Positions 39,201 to 51,700 are shown, counted from the first letter of the stretch. The stretch: DNA of 64,000 bases from Saccoglossus kowalevskii (GCF_000003605.2 NW_003114462.1:243841-307840); one strand, 5' to 3'. The notes: a model not told the origin generated them from the letters alone. Numbers and translations are program-made.

Positions 39201-42200
39201 ATTTGCATACAGACTGTGCAGTAGATAGCGACTGTGCTAATGGTATATGTGTCACAGAAGAGTGTGTATGCGACCCTGTATGGAGTAAAGAATCAAGTGG
39301 TAAATGCACGAGTGAGTAAATATGTTATCTTTATCAAATTAATTATCTTTATCAAATTGCTAGCAACACAGAAAAATTGCTCGGCACTGTTTGCGAATAG
39401 AGACTCCTAAATAAGTACTCCCATAGAGTTTTTCGAGTTGTCTCCCCCCCCCCCGCTTACATTTCGATTAACAAATGTACTGCAACTGTTCGTGATATGA
39501 GCTTATCTGAGCATCAGGGGAATGCCAAAATCCCCAAAGTTTAGAACAGATTTAGCGAACTGTTGTTAGGGTCCGGTCAACATCTCACGGGGGGGGGGGG
39601 CTGCCATGTTTGTTTTATTATTAGAAGTTGATTACTCGCATAATCGTTCTTTATTTGAAATTAGCATTTCCTAATAAGGTAGGATGTAGATTGCAATACG
39701 GCAAAACTAAGGCACGCTGTAACTTATGGCGTTACCGTGAAATAGTTATAATAATACCATGTACGATACACTCGGGGGCTGTCTGTTGTCACAGAGCCGT
39801 TAAATGGGCACGGGAAATGGAAAACAATCAATACCGTTCGCCTCTAACGTTTATATTTGAAGCCTAATATATTCGTGTGCAATCACTTGATCGAGTATTG
39901 GCATAAGGCAGATACATAGAACGCGCTGAACCACTAGTAGCGATGCTGGTAACTTCTACGAATATGTCCTTGTTATGTAGTATATTCAATTGAATTGAAC
40001 TATTTGTCTCCAATTTAGACGGTCTTTTAATATCTTTTTAGCCTTAGCAATTATTTTGGAACAATTATGGCCATTATGAGAAATATAAGAATAATAATAA
40101 TAATCTTTGTCCTAATATTTAAAGTGTTGGATGCAAACACTAGAAATAATTATACTCCTAAACTATATAGTAGATGTATATGCTATACACAAGGCCAGAA
40201 GTCTATGATAATTGCTAATGTATAATACATTATTGTCCTTAGAATGTATCAGCGATATATCGTGTGTGCATGGGCAGTGTGTGTCTGGAACCTGTATTTG
40301 TGACAACACTGGTTGGAGTTACAACTCAACAACACTGACGTGTATATCCGGTAAACATATTATAATCATCATTCTTTGAACATTCACAATTTAATAAATA
40401 ATTCATTCACCTAATTTTACTTTTATATATTCCAATTATTTTATTATGTTGAAAGCATATATCGAAATAGATTAGTTGTACGGGGTATAGGCATTTCTGA
40501 AATTAAATACAATATACATTACAGGCATATTACGAACATATAAACACGCAAGAAGAACCATCAACTATCGGCAATATTATGATATGAACACTGGTTCATC
40601 CTCTAAGTCTCTGAGATGTAATTTCTTTGCAATATGTTTATTATCTCAGTGTCAGTTATTTATATACTTACCTAAGCACAAAGATTCACATAGTACATTG
40701 TTGTGTGGGGTGGTGGTGAATGTACTGAGAAACGTGTACACAAACCAATGTGAAGAGCAGTCACACATGCACTATCTCATATATCCATGTTGTTGTTTTT
40801 TCTGAATGTTTTCACGACGTAACGACTAAATAAAACAATGCCAGGAGCTGAGAGATCATCCAGAAGGCGATGAATTTTATTTTAAAATTTTAAAAGATAT
40901 GCAGTTTAAAGAGCAAAACTCACTATCAGCAATATTAATAAATAAACATGAGTTTACAAAATAGGAAGTTCACTATTATGTTAATTACTAAATATTACTA
41001 TTTTTACCAATGACATCATCGATTTTATTGTTTAATATGTTTTATATGATACTACAGAATGCAATACAGACGCTGAATGCATTCATGGTATGTGTATACA
41101 ACACCAATGTATGTGTGATGCTGATTGGAGCAATGGTATAGCAAACAAATGCACAGGTATGTACAGTAAACACCTGAGTATTTATCAATATGTTTGCGCC
41201 GTGCCATATTATAATTAGCAAACCATAATAGTTTGATGAAAATTATTATCTCCTCCATGAGCAATATTTGGTCGTAGCCTAGGCTGGTTCTCCTTAAGTA
41301 CTTTATATTTGAGAGGGCTATATGTATGCCCTGTTCATGTTATGTATTTTGGGATCAAATAGAGAAAACGCCTTGCCGTGCATACGTTGGACTCTCCTGT
41401 TAGCCTAAGCTCTGTCATGGTGTTATGTTCTGTTATGTCGTTGTTGTTTTTTCCGTGCCATGTTTAAAACTAGCATTCCAAACGCAAAGTCATGACAAAC
41501 ACAGGCAACTTACAGTGCCCTTTGCTTCAAAACTCAATTGCATGTAAACGATTGATGCTACATTCAATAAAGTTTCCTTTATCTGTGTGACTAATAAAGT
41601 GTAAATATTTCGCTTGTAGAATGTATACATGATTCAACGTGCATACACGGACAATGTATTTCTGGAATCTGCAATTGCGATGACACTCCGTGGACATATA
41701 ATGATAGAACACTAACATGCACATCAGGTATGGTGTATTAGTTTGTATATTGTCCTAAGATGAAAGTAGAAAATATTACATTACACCCTTTCAAGCAAAG
41801 GATGTCAATGACATCATCAAATATACAACTCGTGATGCATACCATATTTGGTTCAATTTTTCCACCAATGAAGAACATTACAACCCAAACTGCTGACATG
41901 TTATATGTCGATTCATTATACATATATTATCACCGACCTTCTCTGAACGTGTACACTTTAATTGAAATTATAGGTGCAGACCCTGTCATTGAACGAGATG
42001 TGTACTATCGGTATGGTCTTTTCTATATGGAGGCAGAAGACATGATGATTACGGGTGTCGTCCCACTTACGAGTCTTCAGGCGAGTACGGCAGTTCAGTG
42101 CGCTCACGAATGTCTTTCTAACAGTCAGTGTAAAAGTTTTCAGTTTGAACCCCTTTCATCTAATCAGTGTGAACTTTTTTCTCAATTGTTAGCAAAAGAA

Positions 42201-42245
42201 GAGCTTATTCCACATCAGTACATCCAATATTTTAGAACTATTTAA
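36228..42245 (+). CDS. gene B: secreted pentraxin x2, EGF-like x4, PAN/apple protein
   Basis: Predicted exons are 36228-36273, 36950-37576, 37950-38588, 39213-39311, 40243-40350, 41058-41156, 41620-41727 and 41974-42245. The sum is 1998 nt (665 aa plus stop). All introns are phase 1 and GT..AG. Order: signal peptide (aa 1-15, MCMLCLCLLFV), pentraxin 1 (16-224), pentraxin 2 (225-437), EGF-like repeats 1-4 (438-575), PAN/apple (576-665). The EGF repeats alternate short type I and long type II (I-II-I-II), as if a two-exon unit had duplicated. It is a tandem paralogue of gene A, 20 kb away in the same direction. Introns 3 and 4 hold copies of the fold-back repeat family. Extracellular recognition is inferred from the domains. 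Confidence 0.86.
36950..37576 (+). CDS. gene B exon 2: first pentraxin domain
   Basis: A 627-nt exon with the signature HICVTWES and the calcium motif GQDQDSLGGGFDTNQ, in which Glu is conservatively replaced by Asp. Long stretches match gene A exon 2 (YQTSLKDK near the start; NGNIFSWTDHMADVHNE against TGNIFSWIDDVADVYNE near the end). Confidence 0.85.
37950..38588 (+). CDS. gene B exon 3: second pentraxin domain, degenerate
   Basis: A 639-nt exon. The signature is broken: HFCLVSSP stands where H-x-C-x-[ST]-W-x-[ST] is expected. The calcium loop reads GQIQKQFGE, without the acidic pair. The fold framework (SFNVWNSVLT, NGNGDIFSWSS) is intact and the frame is open, so this is divergence within a live domain, not pseudogenisation. 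Confidence 0.82.
38671..39060 (+). repeat. fold-back repeat, copy in gene B intron 3
   Basis: Positions 38671-38799 form a near-perfect hairpin: aggttattacgaggatatcc at the left and ggtatcctcgtaataacct at the right, with pairing continuing through the centre. The ~260 bp after it match 13180-13403 in gene A and 39510-39740 here. The hairpin plus tail is the repeat unit. Confidence 0.8.
39213..40350 (+). CDS. gene B exons 4-5: EGF-like repeats 1 and 2
   Basis: Exon 4 (39213-39311, type I) reads NCAVDSDCANGIC...CVC and ends GKCT. Exon 5 (40243-40350, type II) reads KCISDISCVHGQC...CIC and ends LTCIS. The intron between them carries a third, hairpin-less copy of the fold-back repeat family. Confidence 0.8.
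39510..39740 (+). repeat. fold-back repeat family, copy without hairpin
   Basis: Matches the tail of the copy at 38671-39060 (ggcacgctgtaact, atggcgtta, gtttagaac, tccggtcaa). A G11 run lies at about 39589-39599 and a C10 run at about 39445-39455. Confidence 0.65.
41058..41727 (+). CDS. gene B exons 6-7: EGF-like repeats 3 and 4
   Basis: Exon 6 (41058-41156, type I) reads ECNTDAECIHGMC...CMC and ends NKCT, closest to gene A exon 4. Exon 7 (41620-41727, type II) reads ECIHDSTCIHGQC...CNC and ends LTCTS, closest to gene A exon 6. Confidence 0.8.
41974..42245 (+). CDS. gene B exon 8: PAN/apple domain and stop
   Basis: Starts GADPVIERD after acceptor attatag. The PAN core is QCAHECLSNSQCKSFQFE then QCELF, ending YIQYFRTI and TAA. 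It is closely parallel to gene A exon 7 (LFYKEAEDMMVTG against LFYMEAEDMMITG). Confidence 0.83.
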
Positions 42246-43310
42246 TCAGCTTAAAAACATTATTTAGAATTACCAATCCTCTTTGGGATATCAAAAATAT
42301 ATCATGGACAGTATCACATATAACAGGCAGGATATATGGAATGGAATAATAATTAATCAAATAAATGTAATTACCATATTCTGCTATTTCATGACTGAAC
42401 AAAATGTATCAGAATTTTCGATTTCTTAAAATATACATCTCAATTTACATTTTTAGAACACCGCTAAATTTCCAACCAAATAGATAAAGTGTTTTGTCTT
42501 TAAAAACTTAGTAGTGATTATATATGTAGAATTTACATATTTAACTTACTGTGAATGCTGCTTTTATTATCTCTTATGTGGCCTGATATGTAAAACTAAT
42601 TAAAAAAGATAAATTGAATCTGTTAATAAAATAAATCTGTTATTTTGAGCTTTTAATGTGTTTTAGTATTTCTTTGTTTCTACTTTTATTGCAAACATTG
42701 CACTGTCTGTGAGTCATACGAAATATGTCAGTACTCCATCACCATTATGTGTGAGTTTCCAGTAATTAATTTGATACAAATAATTGGTTTGTCTATTTAT
42801 TTATCACATTTCTGTGTGTTTTTGTTATGTATCACTTGCTTTTAATGTTATTGCATTAGACGTTTCTCGTTTAATTAGTTATATACGTATTTTGTGTGTA
42901 CAGAGCAGTAATGGTCATTACCAGTGTAGTGTATAGGGAATATCGTATGAGTGACCCGTCTATATACGATGTATTACTATCAATAATATTACTTACATGA
43001 GTTCAATATATCTGATATTGTAGTGTGACAAATTTGATATCCGGTCCAACTATTACAGCTTCTAATGATTCAGAAACAACAGTAGTGAGTGAGTGAGGTT
43101 TGGGAGTGCGTGTTCTAGATTAACCTGCCCCATTTGCATAAATGAGCGTCATTACAGTCTATTCACTCATTCGCTAGTACAAGATATAAGTAAGTTTTAA
43201 GCCATCCATTTTTATCGATTATAAGCAAATCTAAAGTCGAAGATGTTATGGTTGGGAGAGTCTGAATTGATGTCGCAAATATAAGCGGCTTAATGTAAAT
43301 ATTATAATTA
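42246..43310. other. gene B 3' flank
   Basis: AATAAA occurs at 42360-42365 and, overlapping, at 42625-42635. The second pair is followed by GT- and T-rich DNA (tctgttattttgagc) and is the better end-of-transcript candidate. No other gene seen. Confidence 0.45.
42625..42635 (+). terminator. candidate poly(A) signal of gene B
   Basis: Two overlapping AATAAA hexamers followed by a T/GT-rich stretch, 380 bp after the stop codon. Inferred only. Confidence 0.45.
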
Positions 43311-43372
43311 ATGCAATTCATGAAATATTAGCATATTTTGTGATACTTGACCATGTCAAAAGTTCGAGCTGC
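43311..43372 (+). repeat. outlying fragment of the 395-bp tandem unit
   Basis: Shares gcaattcatgaaatattag through gaccatgtcaaaagt with the start of the units at 44881 and 45276, but lies 1.4 kb before the array. Confidence 0.75.
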
Positions 43373-44716
43373 TTGCATGGATCAATCAATCAATCAGATT
43401 GCAGGGATTATTATTACATATTTATCAACAAATATTACTGTAACACTGCATTTTACACTGAACTGCCAAGATATGCGGGATGAATAGGATTCTTTATCTG
43501 CCTTGAGCAGAAAAGATTTTGAAACACCCGAAATTAGAATCTGTAACCTGACCATGTATATCACAAGGTCCATATATCGTTCTTTTACTCATTTGATTAT
43601 GTACAGTCTTTCCAATTGGTTTATTTTTGTCAATTATTAATTTTATATCCTGTGTGTTGTCTGTCTTATTCTTGGTCATTGTACTTGGGAATAATGATTG
43701 TGTTTTAAGATATTATTTTCACATTGCAATAAAAAAGTTAGGTTCAGAGACAGTATGAAGCCTGATTTTGTGCAAAGGTTTAGCTCATTTATTTTTTTGC
43801 ATGGTATTGTTTATAATATACTTCAATAGTTATATATTTGAAAGTGCAAATTAAATATATTGACCGTCTGCTATTTATATTTCCCTTATTATATTTTTTG
43901 GTACAACGAGTATTGCTGTATTGTCGTTCATCAGAGTCCGGATGTTTTAATACTCATTCACAACGGGAAGAGCTTTGTGTTTCCTATGAATAGTACACAA
44001 TTTTTTACTCGAATAGCGTACAGCGTATGAATGCTTTCACGGGTACACTGAATAGAATCAGTTTCCAAGGAAGTTGAATCATATTGTTTTCAAAGCTGTT
44101 ATAGAACGAATGATACAATACGTTCGCGAAAATATAAATGGGTATTGAAACAGTGCATCGCATTAGTATCCTCATTAGTGTTTACACAAACTGCACGATA
44201 TATTCGTTTATTATATTAGACGCAAAAGTAATATTATAATTATGCGTTACCACTCATAAACATATATTGGCTGACAAAATAGTATATATTATACATTTCC
44301 TAGACGTACTAAACGCAAATAACACAAATTACACACATTTTTTGTGTGTGTTTTTTTAATCAAAAGGCACTATGTATTTTATATAAAAAAAAATCTAGTT
44401 ATAGTATAATGATTTACATAATATAATCTTCTTACTGTTTCCGGTTGGTTTGTAATACATTGACGAATCTGTATGATTGTTTTGTTTTTTTCAATAAACG
44501 TACAGCCAACTTATTTTTTTATTTAAAAATGTCAAGATAGATTGATAACAATTTTAAAAGTCGTGGTTTTATATTATCGTATACAAATACATTAATATTG
44601 ACAGCTTGATTTGTGCATTAATACATCAGGAGCACTATTTTGGAACAGACACTATTGACATAAATAGTAGTGACTTAACGATAGATGTGAATTTCTCAAT
44701 GAAAGAAAATCATTGT

Positions 44717-45675
44717 GTCCTCTTATGTCCATTGCGTATATTAACAATAAATGTGGTAAAACTGCTTGATCTGTTTGGGAGAAATTTCCATATGGCTGAG
44801 TGTGATTCGAGTTATCGTGACTGTTATAATTACGACATCATATTAGAAAAATGTGGTCGCAAAATATTGACAGCTTACTTATTACGCAATTCATGAAATA
44901 TTAGCATATTTTGTGATACTCGACCATGTCAAAAGTCCTCTTATGTCCATTGCGTATATTAACAATAAATGTGGTAAAACTGCTTGATCTGTTTGGGAGA
45001 TATTTCCATATGGCTTCACTAATGTCGGCAACTTGTAGTGATAATTTCAAATACTGAAGATCGTGTATTACAAAGAAGAGAGCCAGGGGCCGAAAGGTCC
45101 GTCCTGGTCGAAACTCTTGGCTGAAACATCCGGGGCCGAAATGTCCCGGCCGGGCCGAAACTTCCGCGGTCGAAACGTCCGTCGAAAATTCAGAGTGTGA
45201 TTCGAATTATCGTGACTGTTATAATTACGACATCATATTAGAAAAATGTGGTCGCAAAATATTGACAGCCTACATATTACGCAATTCATGAAATATTAGC
45301 ATATTTTGTGATACTCGACCATGTCAAAAGTCCTCTTATGTCCATTAACGTATATTAACAATAAATGTGGTAAAACTGCTTGATCTGTTTGGGAGATATT
45401 TCCATATGGCTTCACTAATGTCGGCAACTTGTAGCGATAATTTCAAATACTGAAGATCGTGTATTTCAAAGAAGAGAGCCAGGGGCCGAAACGTCCCGGG
45501 CCGTCCTGGTCGAAACTCTTGGCCGAAACGTCCGGGCCGAAATGTCCCGGCCGGGCCGAAACTTCCGCGGTCGAAACGTCCGTCGAAAATTCAGAGTGTG
45601 ATTCGAGTTATCGTGATTGTTATAATTACGACATCATATTAGAAAAATGTGGTCCCAAAATATTGACAGCCTACA
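44717..45675 (+). repeat. ~395-bp tandem array with nested CGAAACGTCC minisatellite
   Basis: Full units run 44881-45275 and 45276-45675. A shortened unit at 44717-44880 lacks the middle. Within each full unit (about 45085-45190 and 45480-45595) a 13-15 bp GC-rich motif, near GGCCGAAACGTCC, is repeated about six to eight times with variation, in otherwise AT-rich DNA. The open frames across the units are short and differ in frame, so coding is unlikely. Confidence 0.85.
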
Positions 45676-46819
45676 GATCAAATCAAACTGCGAGATAAAT
45701 TCACAGAAGTGTGAAGTCAACATCAATCACAAAACAATTCAGAAACGTGCTGCGCAATTTCTTGTTTGGCCGACGCATCGGTTTTCGCGTCACGTCCTTG
45801 AAACCTCTTACATAACATAAAATACATGGCCTTTACAAAACGTTATTCAGATTCTCGAAACATTTGAAACACTTGTCCGAAGTTTCTCTCTTTTTGAAAG
45901 CCGACGCGGTGAACATGGGCTTGTCCGGGATCGAGTTTTTTTAACAAGTGTTAGTACTGTGCCAGGATTAATTTTTCAGCAATTGTCTTTAAACCCGAGC
46001 TGATCTTTTATAAATAAGGACAGATATTCAGCGTAATAATCTGCGGTATGACGGTATAAGGAGAATACCTATCTCAACTTTTTCTTATTGATTTACGGCT
46101 TTTGTCTACTGATGTCACACCGTTAGATCGTTTGGAAATGCATAGATTCTCATACGTTTCAAAAAAGCGCCGACCGAAATATATATATCGTTAATAGTTT
46201 CGTTAAATGACGCAGTATTATAAAAGTACAGCGCAAGTATATGGCTTCCTCTCGTATTTTGTCGTTTGGTGTCGCCCATTTACTTCGGCTAGATTCGCGA
46301 GTCAACTGTTTCAAGATAGGTGGGCGTGGCTACATATCTCAAATTTACTCGGAAACGAGTAATCATTTTCAACCAAAAATCAATAACTGTCTATTTCAGC
46401 GGAACAAAAATCCAAAATGGGAAATGTGTGGGTGGGCATTTCACACGCACTTTAAGTCTTACTTAAAATATAAAAGGTATAATATGAACACACATGCATG
46501 AACGACTCAAATATAGTCTGGAGAATTTATAGGAAACCACATTTTATTTTTCCACCAACATATGTATGTGACTGGCTTTTATGGTAAACTCCACACAGAG
46601 TGCTGTCCGCTGACAGCAACGACGATACATACAAATGTTTCAGCAATTATTTGAAAACTAAACTATGAATAGTCTATAAATTGGACTAATTAAAGTTGTT
46701 TTGTAAGGTATATATCATTTTGATGCAATTACAGATTCCAGGCCTCAACCAGTATATTGTGATGAATTTGTTTTTGCGTATCTGTTAATCGACTTAATTA
46801 GTTGATTACGAGCGAATTG
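45676..46819. other. no gene recognised
   Basis: An ATG-initiated 86-residue frame at 46241-46501 starts MASSRILSFGVAHLLRLD but resembles no family and lacks splice support. Listed as uncertain intergenic DNA. Confidence 0.4.
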
Positions 46820-46969
46820 ATGTGTTATGTCTGTCATCGTTTAGGCGAGGTTCTGGACGGAACTTGGCTCAATAATTTGGAACTAAGTGACTTCCTGAAC
46901 CCGTACCTCAAGGCGACGAGATATAGAGCCGAGACGATATTCCCCCCTGACACGTGTGGAGAACCCTAG
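46820..46969 (+). CDS. small GC-rich open frame, hypothetical
   Basis: A 49-residue ATG-initiated frame (MCYVCHRLGEVLDG, then LNNLELSDFLNPYLKATRYR). It sits in a clear GC rise compared with flanking DNA. A possible acceptor (tcatcgtttag, AG at 46843-46844) lies inside it, so it may instead be a terminal exon starting at 46845. No family was recognised. Confidence 0.25.
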   Translation: MCYVCHRLGEVLDGTWLNNLELSDFLNPYLKATRYRAETIFPPDTCGEP

Positions 46970-48768
46970 AGGAGACCTCAGAGAGGAGAAGAATTATCCC
47001 GTGATAATATACTCCTGTCAACCGGAAGCGAAACAATGTCAGTCACCACCACCCCCACCCCCACCCCCCGCGGATGATAGCTGCGCAACCAGAGAACCAG
47101 ACACCCCGCTAATGCGCATGCGTAGAACTAATATACCCTCGCCTAGCAGCCATATTCATTACATAAAATTTCGTATGGCACTGAACATTACACAAATAAA
47201 ATAAAATTCAGAAAATGGCATCTCCTCTCCAAGTATGAGTCACAGTTGAAAATTAAGGTTCGTAACGATCACTCTTGTAAATCAAAGATAATCGAACGAT
47301 TAAACGAAAATAAAAATCTGTCCATAATTCCACTCATCCCGAGGAAAATGTAAGAGCTTGTCCAATTCACCCGATATTGGATAACGAGCAAATTGATTCC
47401 ATCTGTGAAATCGCTCTCTCAAGGCTATTGTCACAAATCACTGACACAAATCACAGTTATTCAACGCATGTACAATCATGTCATTTTGTTCTATTTGTTT
47501 CCCCATTGTTAGTTCTTTAATTTATTTATATACTTGGATATTTACATAAGGAAACATGATAATGAAGTGATTCGTGGTCAGACGTATTGCAAAGTCCAAG
47601 ATTACTTTCTGTTGGTGTTTCGCCTGCTTTGATATGATTCAGTCAGATTTCGCACTCTCTGTGTGGTTTTGTAAGAAATAGACAATGGTAAAAATAACAT
47701 TATTGCTATAAATGTTTGCGGTGCTCAGATGTGGGATTAGAAGGTGCAGGGCAAGTTAAATACGGAACATTGATCGGGCATGAATGATAGGTAAAGCAAA
47801 ATTTATGTAGGGTTCCGACAAAAAATGATACTTTAAATTTATCTCCCAAGACACCTCCATCCTTAAAGTTCCCCAAGCAATGTTTATAAAAGCAGTCCTA
47901 ACTGTTTGAACATCGAGGTATCCAAATGGTACAACATTGGTGGGCGGCAATTCGTTTATTTCTTTGCATTTCTACCCTTTTCATAATCATTTACTCATTG
48001 TATATAGGATTTATTCAAGGCATACTTAAAAACAAACGAGTCAGATTTATCAAAACTTACAACACAGAGGGAGACAATCACTATGAGCTAAGACGCGCAC
48101 CACTGTACAGCGTATTTCTATGGGCTCTGTGCGCGCTGCTGAGGAACGCGTAACGCCGAGCGAAAAGCCGGTGAAAATATGAGAAAACAACAGGAACTCA
48201 ACTTTGAAGTAATCCTAAACAATCAAATGTATATGCGTTACCACAGTCCATCTATAGAGGGACCGTGGCGTTACACACGCAGGGCTAATCTTGTTACACT
48301 GTTCAAGGGAGTCTCAACAACCATCCCGAAGTACCGTTTTCTAAGAGTTTTTGGCCTTTGTTTTCATCGTGATGGTTGCCATGCGGTGAAAATGACCGGA
48401 TGTCCTCCCCCTAGAATTCTGATATCGTGAGATCGTATTTATAATACAAGCACGCCTTCCCTGGTTATTTTTTTTTCTAAATAAGGGGATATCAATCATA
48501 ACCCTTGCGTCGCAATTATAATGTGGAAATCGTAGCCGTGGTACTTTGTTCCCAAACAACGTGTCATTAGATGGAATTGATATTAGTACGCTCACATTAG
48601 GGCGCCCTCGCTCGGTCAAGTATTAGTTTGTAGATGATATATGATCACGTATCAAAACCGATTAGCTGCGCTTCAATCGCGTAGTATGTGATTTGTATAG
48701 ACTGGCGAGTATGCTTACGCGTGTGTAGTCTTTTAATATTAACACATTGATAAACAACCTATGTTGTC
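46970..48768. other. mixed-GC intergenic DNA
   Basis: Holds a CCACCC simple repeat (47044-47070). A 75-residue frame at 47926-48153 has one hydrophobic segment (LFLCISTLFIIIYSLYIG) but no family resemblance. GC and CpG rise towards the frame starting at 48769. Confidence 0.35.
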
Positions 48769-51700
48769 ATGGATGACTTCGATTGTGATCCGCCTCGAGT
48801 ACTTCGCATAAAGGAAAGATTTAGACGTGAACTGACCATGTTTCAACAGCACAGCATAAAGGAGAGAAATTATTTCCAAAAAATATTAATTGACGGACAA
48901 AGAACCGAATTCCAACGGATTTTACTACGTCAGCGACGCCTCCTGGGTGCCAGCATTGGTTCCTCGATCCCGGAATGCCGGCGATTGAACAAAACGCCTG
49001 AGTTTAGAAAATGGGGGAACGGGCGACCGAGGAGAGACACCTCAGGGAGGAGAAGCAGAGACATTAGTCAGTTGGCAACACCACGGCTTGTAGTAAGACG
49101 ACCGAGCACAGAGCCCCAACATGACCAAATCGGGGATCGGGTAACAACGAGGAACATGGTGACTGCGGCAAACCATTTGCCAACGATCGCAGACAATGAC
49201 GGCGGCAAAAACAGTGTGGATGAAATGTCTTTTAAAAAAGCCCGTCTGTCCGTTCCGCGTATTAACCCCGCTCCGCAGATACCCGAGAATGCGAGATCGC
49301 CCAAGCCATTGTCATCGACGGTGAGTACCCGTACGATGCTGATGGCACCCAGGTTACTACACAGCGCGACCACCAGGAGTAACTCAATAGCCACGAAACA
49401 GAAGAATGGTCAAACACAGGCAAGTTGACTCCAATGATTGTCGGTAAATATAATTCACTTACCGTACGGTTGGACCATGGGAAATTTGGGTGGTAGAATA
49501 CTGAGCAAGTTTTGTATGTTTCATATTGGATGAACATTAGAAACATTGGGGCAAAAGCAGAACTCGAAAAGAAATAATTTGGACAGGAAAAAAAATATTA
49601 CAGGAATAAATAACAGACACAAATTATGATAGCGTGAATCTTGGTAAAAACACAGCTAATTCATCATGGAATGAATACATTAGCACAAAACTGAATGATC
49701 AAAAAAAATATTTCGCACATTTTTGTTCCGATCTTTCTTCCCAGGGTTTCTAATGGTTCACTCCAACTTATTTTTTTCAAGATGGTTTTGTTTTAAAACT
49801 GTTTGTTGAAATGTTTTCCCATTGGTTATACCGGGGTGTCCTGAATCGTTGGTCCCAGTATTATTCCCTTTTGATTGTCCGTGCGAACTAGTTAATAATA
49901 CCGGACAACATCATCGTACCCAAATGACGATTTTCAGGTGTGACGTTGTAACACCGAGAGATGTGTGTGTGTTACGACAGTACCGTGTACAATAGAACGG
50001 TCACTAACGCACACGCAACTGAAAGCGGAATTTTGAAAAACACCCGTCAGTGTTTCCATGGGTTTTGTCCCACACCACAAAAGATAGTGCGTGCCGCCTC
50101 ATAGTATTTGGTATTTCTTAGTTGCTGCAAAACAAAATTATTTCTTATTAATTTCAAAACTATTAACGCGTCTCTTGGATATTGAGAATTGTGCATAAAG
50201 GAGGACAACATAATAGTCAGCAAAAATGCGGTTAAACAACATCCGTAACACCTGCCTATAAATGATATTCATCAATAATCGTTTGTTATTGATAATATCG
50301 ACGATGACGTCACTGTCGATTCTGCAGGAAATAGCCTTGATGAAAACTAACTTATGAAGTCGGGAAATAATACGTAAACTGTGTTTTCCATAAGCCAACT
50401 TTGATTAATACTTATCAAGTCAGTACTGATTCAATAAAATAAGTAGACATAACATGATTAAACTACTGCTACACCGACGTCCGTACTGAATTAAACCCGC
50501 GTAACAATAGAGTGTGGTGACAAGGCACTGTTGAGTTAGGTTAACTTGCCTTTCAATCTGGAACAAATAAATACAGGTACATGAGCACTGAACAAGTGCG
50601 TGTAGAATAGACCATTTTCCGTACACTGCGAGAATCACGCGTTATGCGTGAAATCGAACGTAAAAACAGGACAAACAAAGGTCATAGCGTCGTAGTCGCT
50701 TCAAACATCGCGTGGGATTCGACAAACGCGAAAGTATTTTGGGGACATTTCCATGCTTAATAATGTGCTGTCCACATTTGATGATAGACAATTTCGATTA
50801 AGTGAGGGTATTCGGAAGCAATATTCCTCTGTCGAAGATCGGACGGTCGATGTGAGCTACGAAATAAAGAAATTCTAGTTCAAAATCAAATCGTTCGATT
50901 TTTGCGGCAGACGTTCGACGCGCGTCTTTCATGAATCTCGCGAGATCTCGCAATTGTTCGGAAAATCACCTATTGGACGACAGGTGCTTTTTTAGTTTGA
51001 TCTGAATACATTACCACTTGTCTATTATTAAGTAGAGCAAATCAAACCGAGTGTAGAATGATTCAACGTTCAGCGCCTCTTTACGTATGAATGAAGAATC
51101 TTGAATATTCAGATGCTCAATCTAATGTAAAAATGCTAATCCGCATGATTAAAATTTTACAACTTTAAGAAAAATAAAAATAAATAAAATAAAAATGTAG
51201 CGTTGTGCTGCTTAAAATTCAAAGGAAGTTCGATTAAAATTTATCTATACATCTTCATTATGATATCACATTCGAAGATTTTAAAATCTAGAGAGCATTA
51301 CTCACTAATTTCTGAATCGTCATCATGATTTCCCTCCGAATAGGAATAACTTGGAAAATACGAGAAAAAAACAGTGTATTGCAAGAATTTACTTCTATTT
51401 GAAAGATCTACTTATCCTTATTTTCATATATTATCATTATTGCAAGTATGTTCCATGTTCAAGTGAAGCATGACTCGGAAATAATCGTCTTTTGAACAGA
51501 TTATTAAAATCCAAAATTAAATACAAACAACGAGCCACTCTGCGTCGAAATCCGTTATTTGCATGTATATTACATTTTATTTTTACTTCCGAATGCCGCC
51601 TGTGTGAGGAAATGAACAACGTATACGTAATGGTGTTCAATTTCGACAACATGAATGCGCACTGCGCCGCACCAGAGTTACAATTGACTACTTTGACGTA

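Noticed and set aside
44606-44896. 96-residue frame in the tandem array
   Set aside because: It does not begin with ATG and is not kept in the other units; the array is repetitive DNA.
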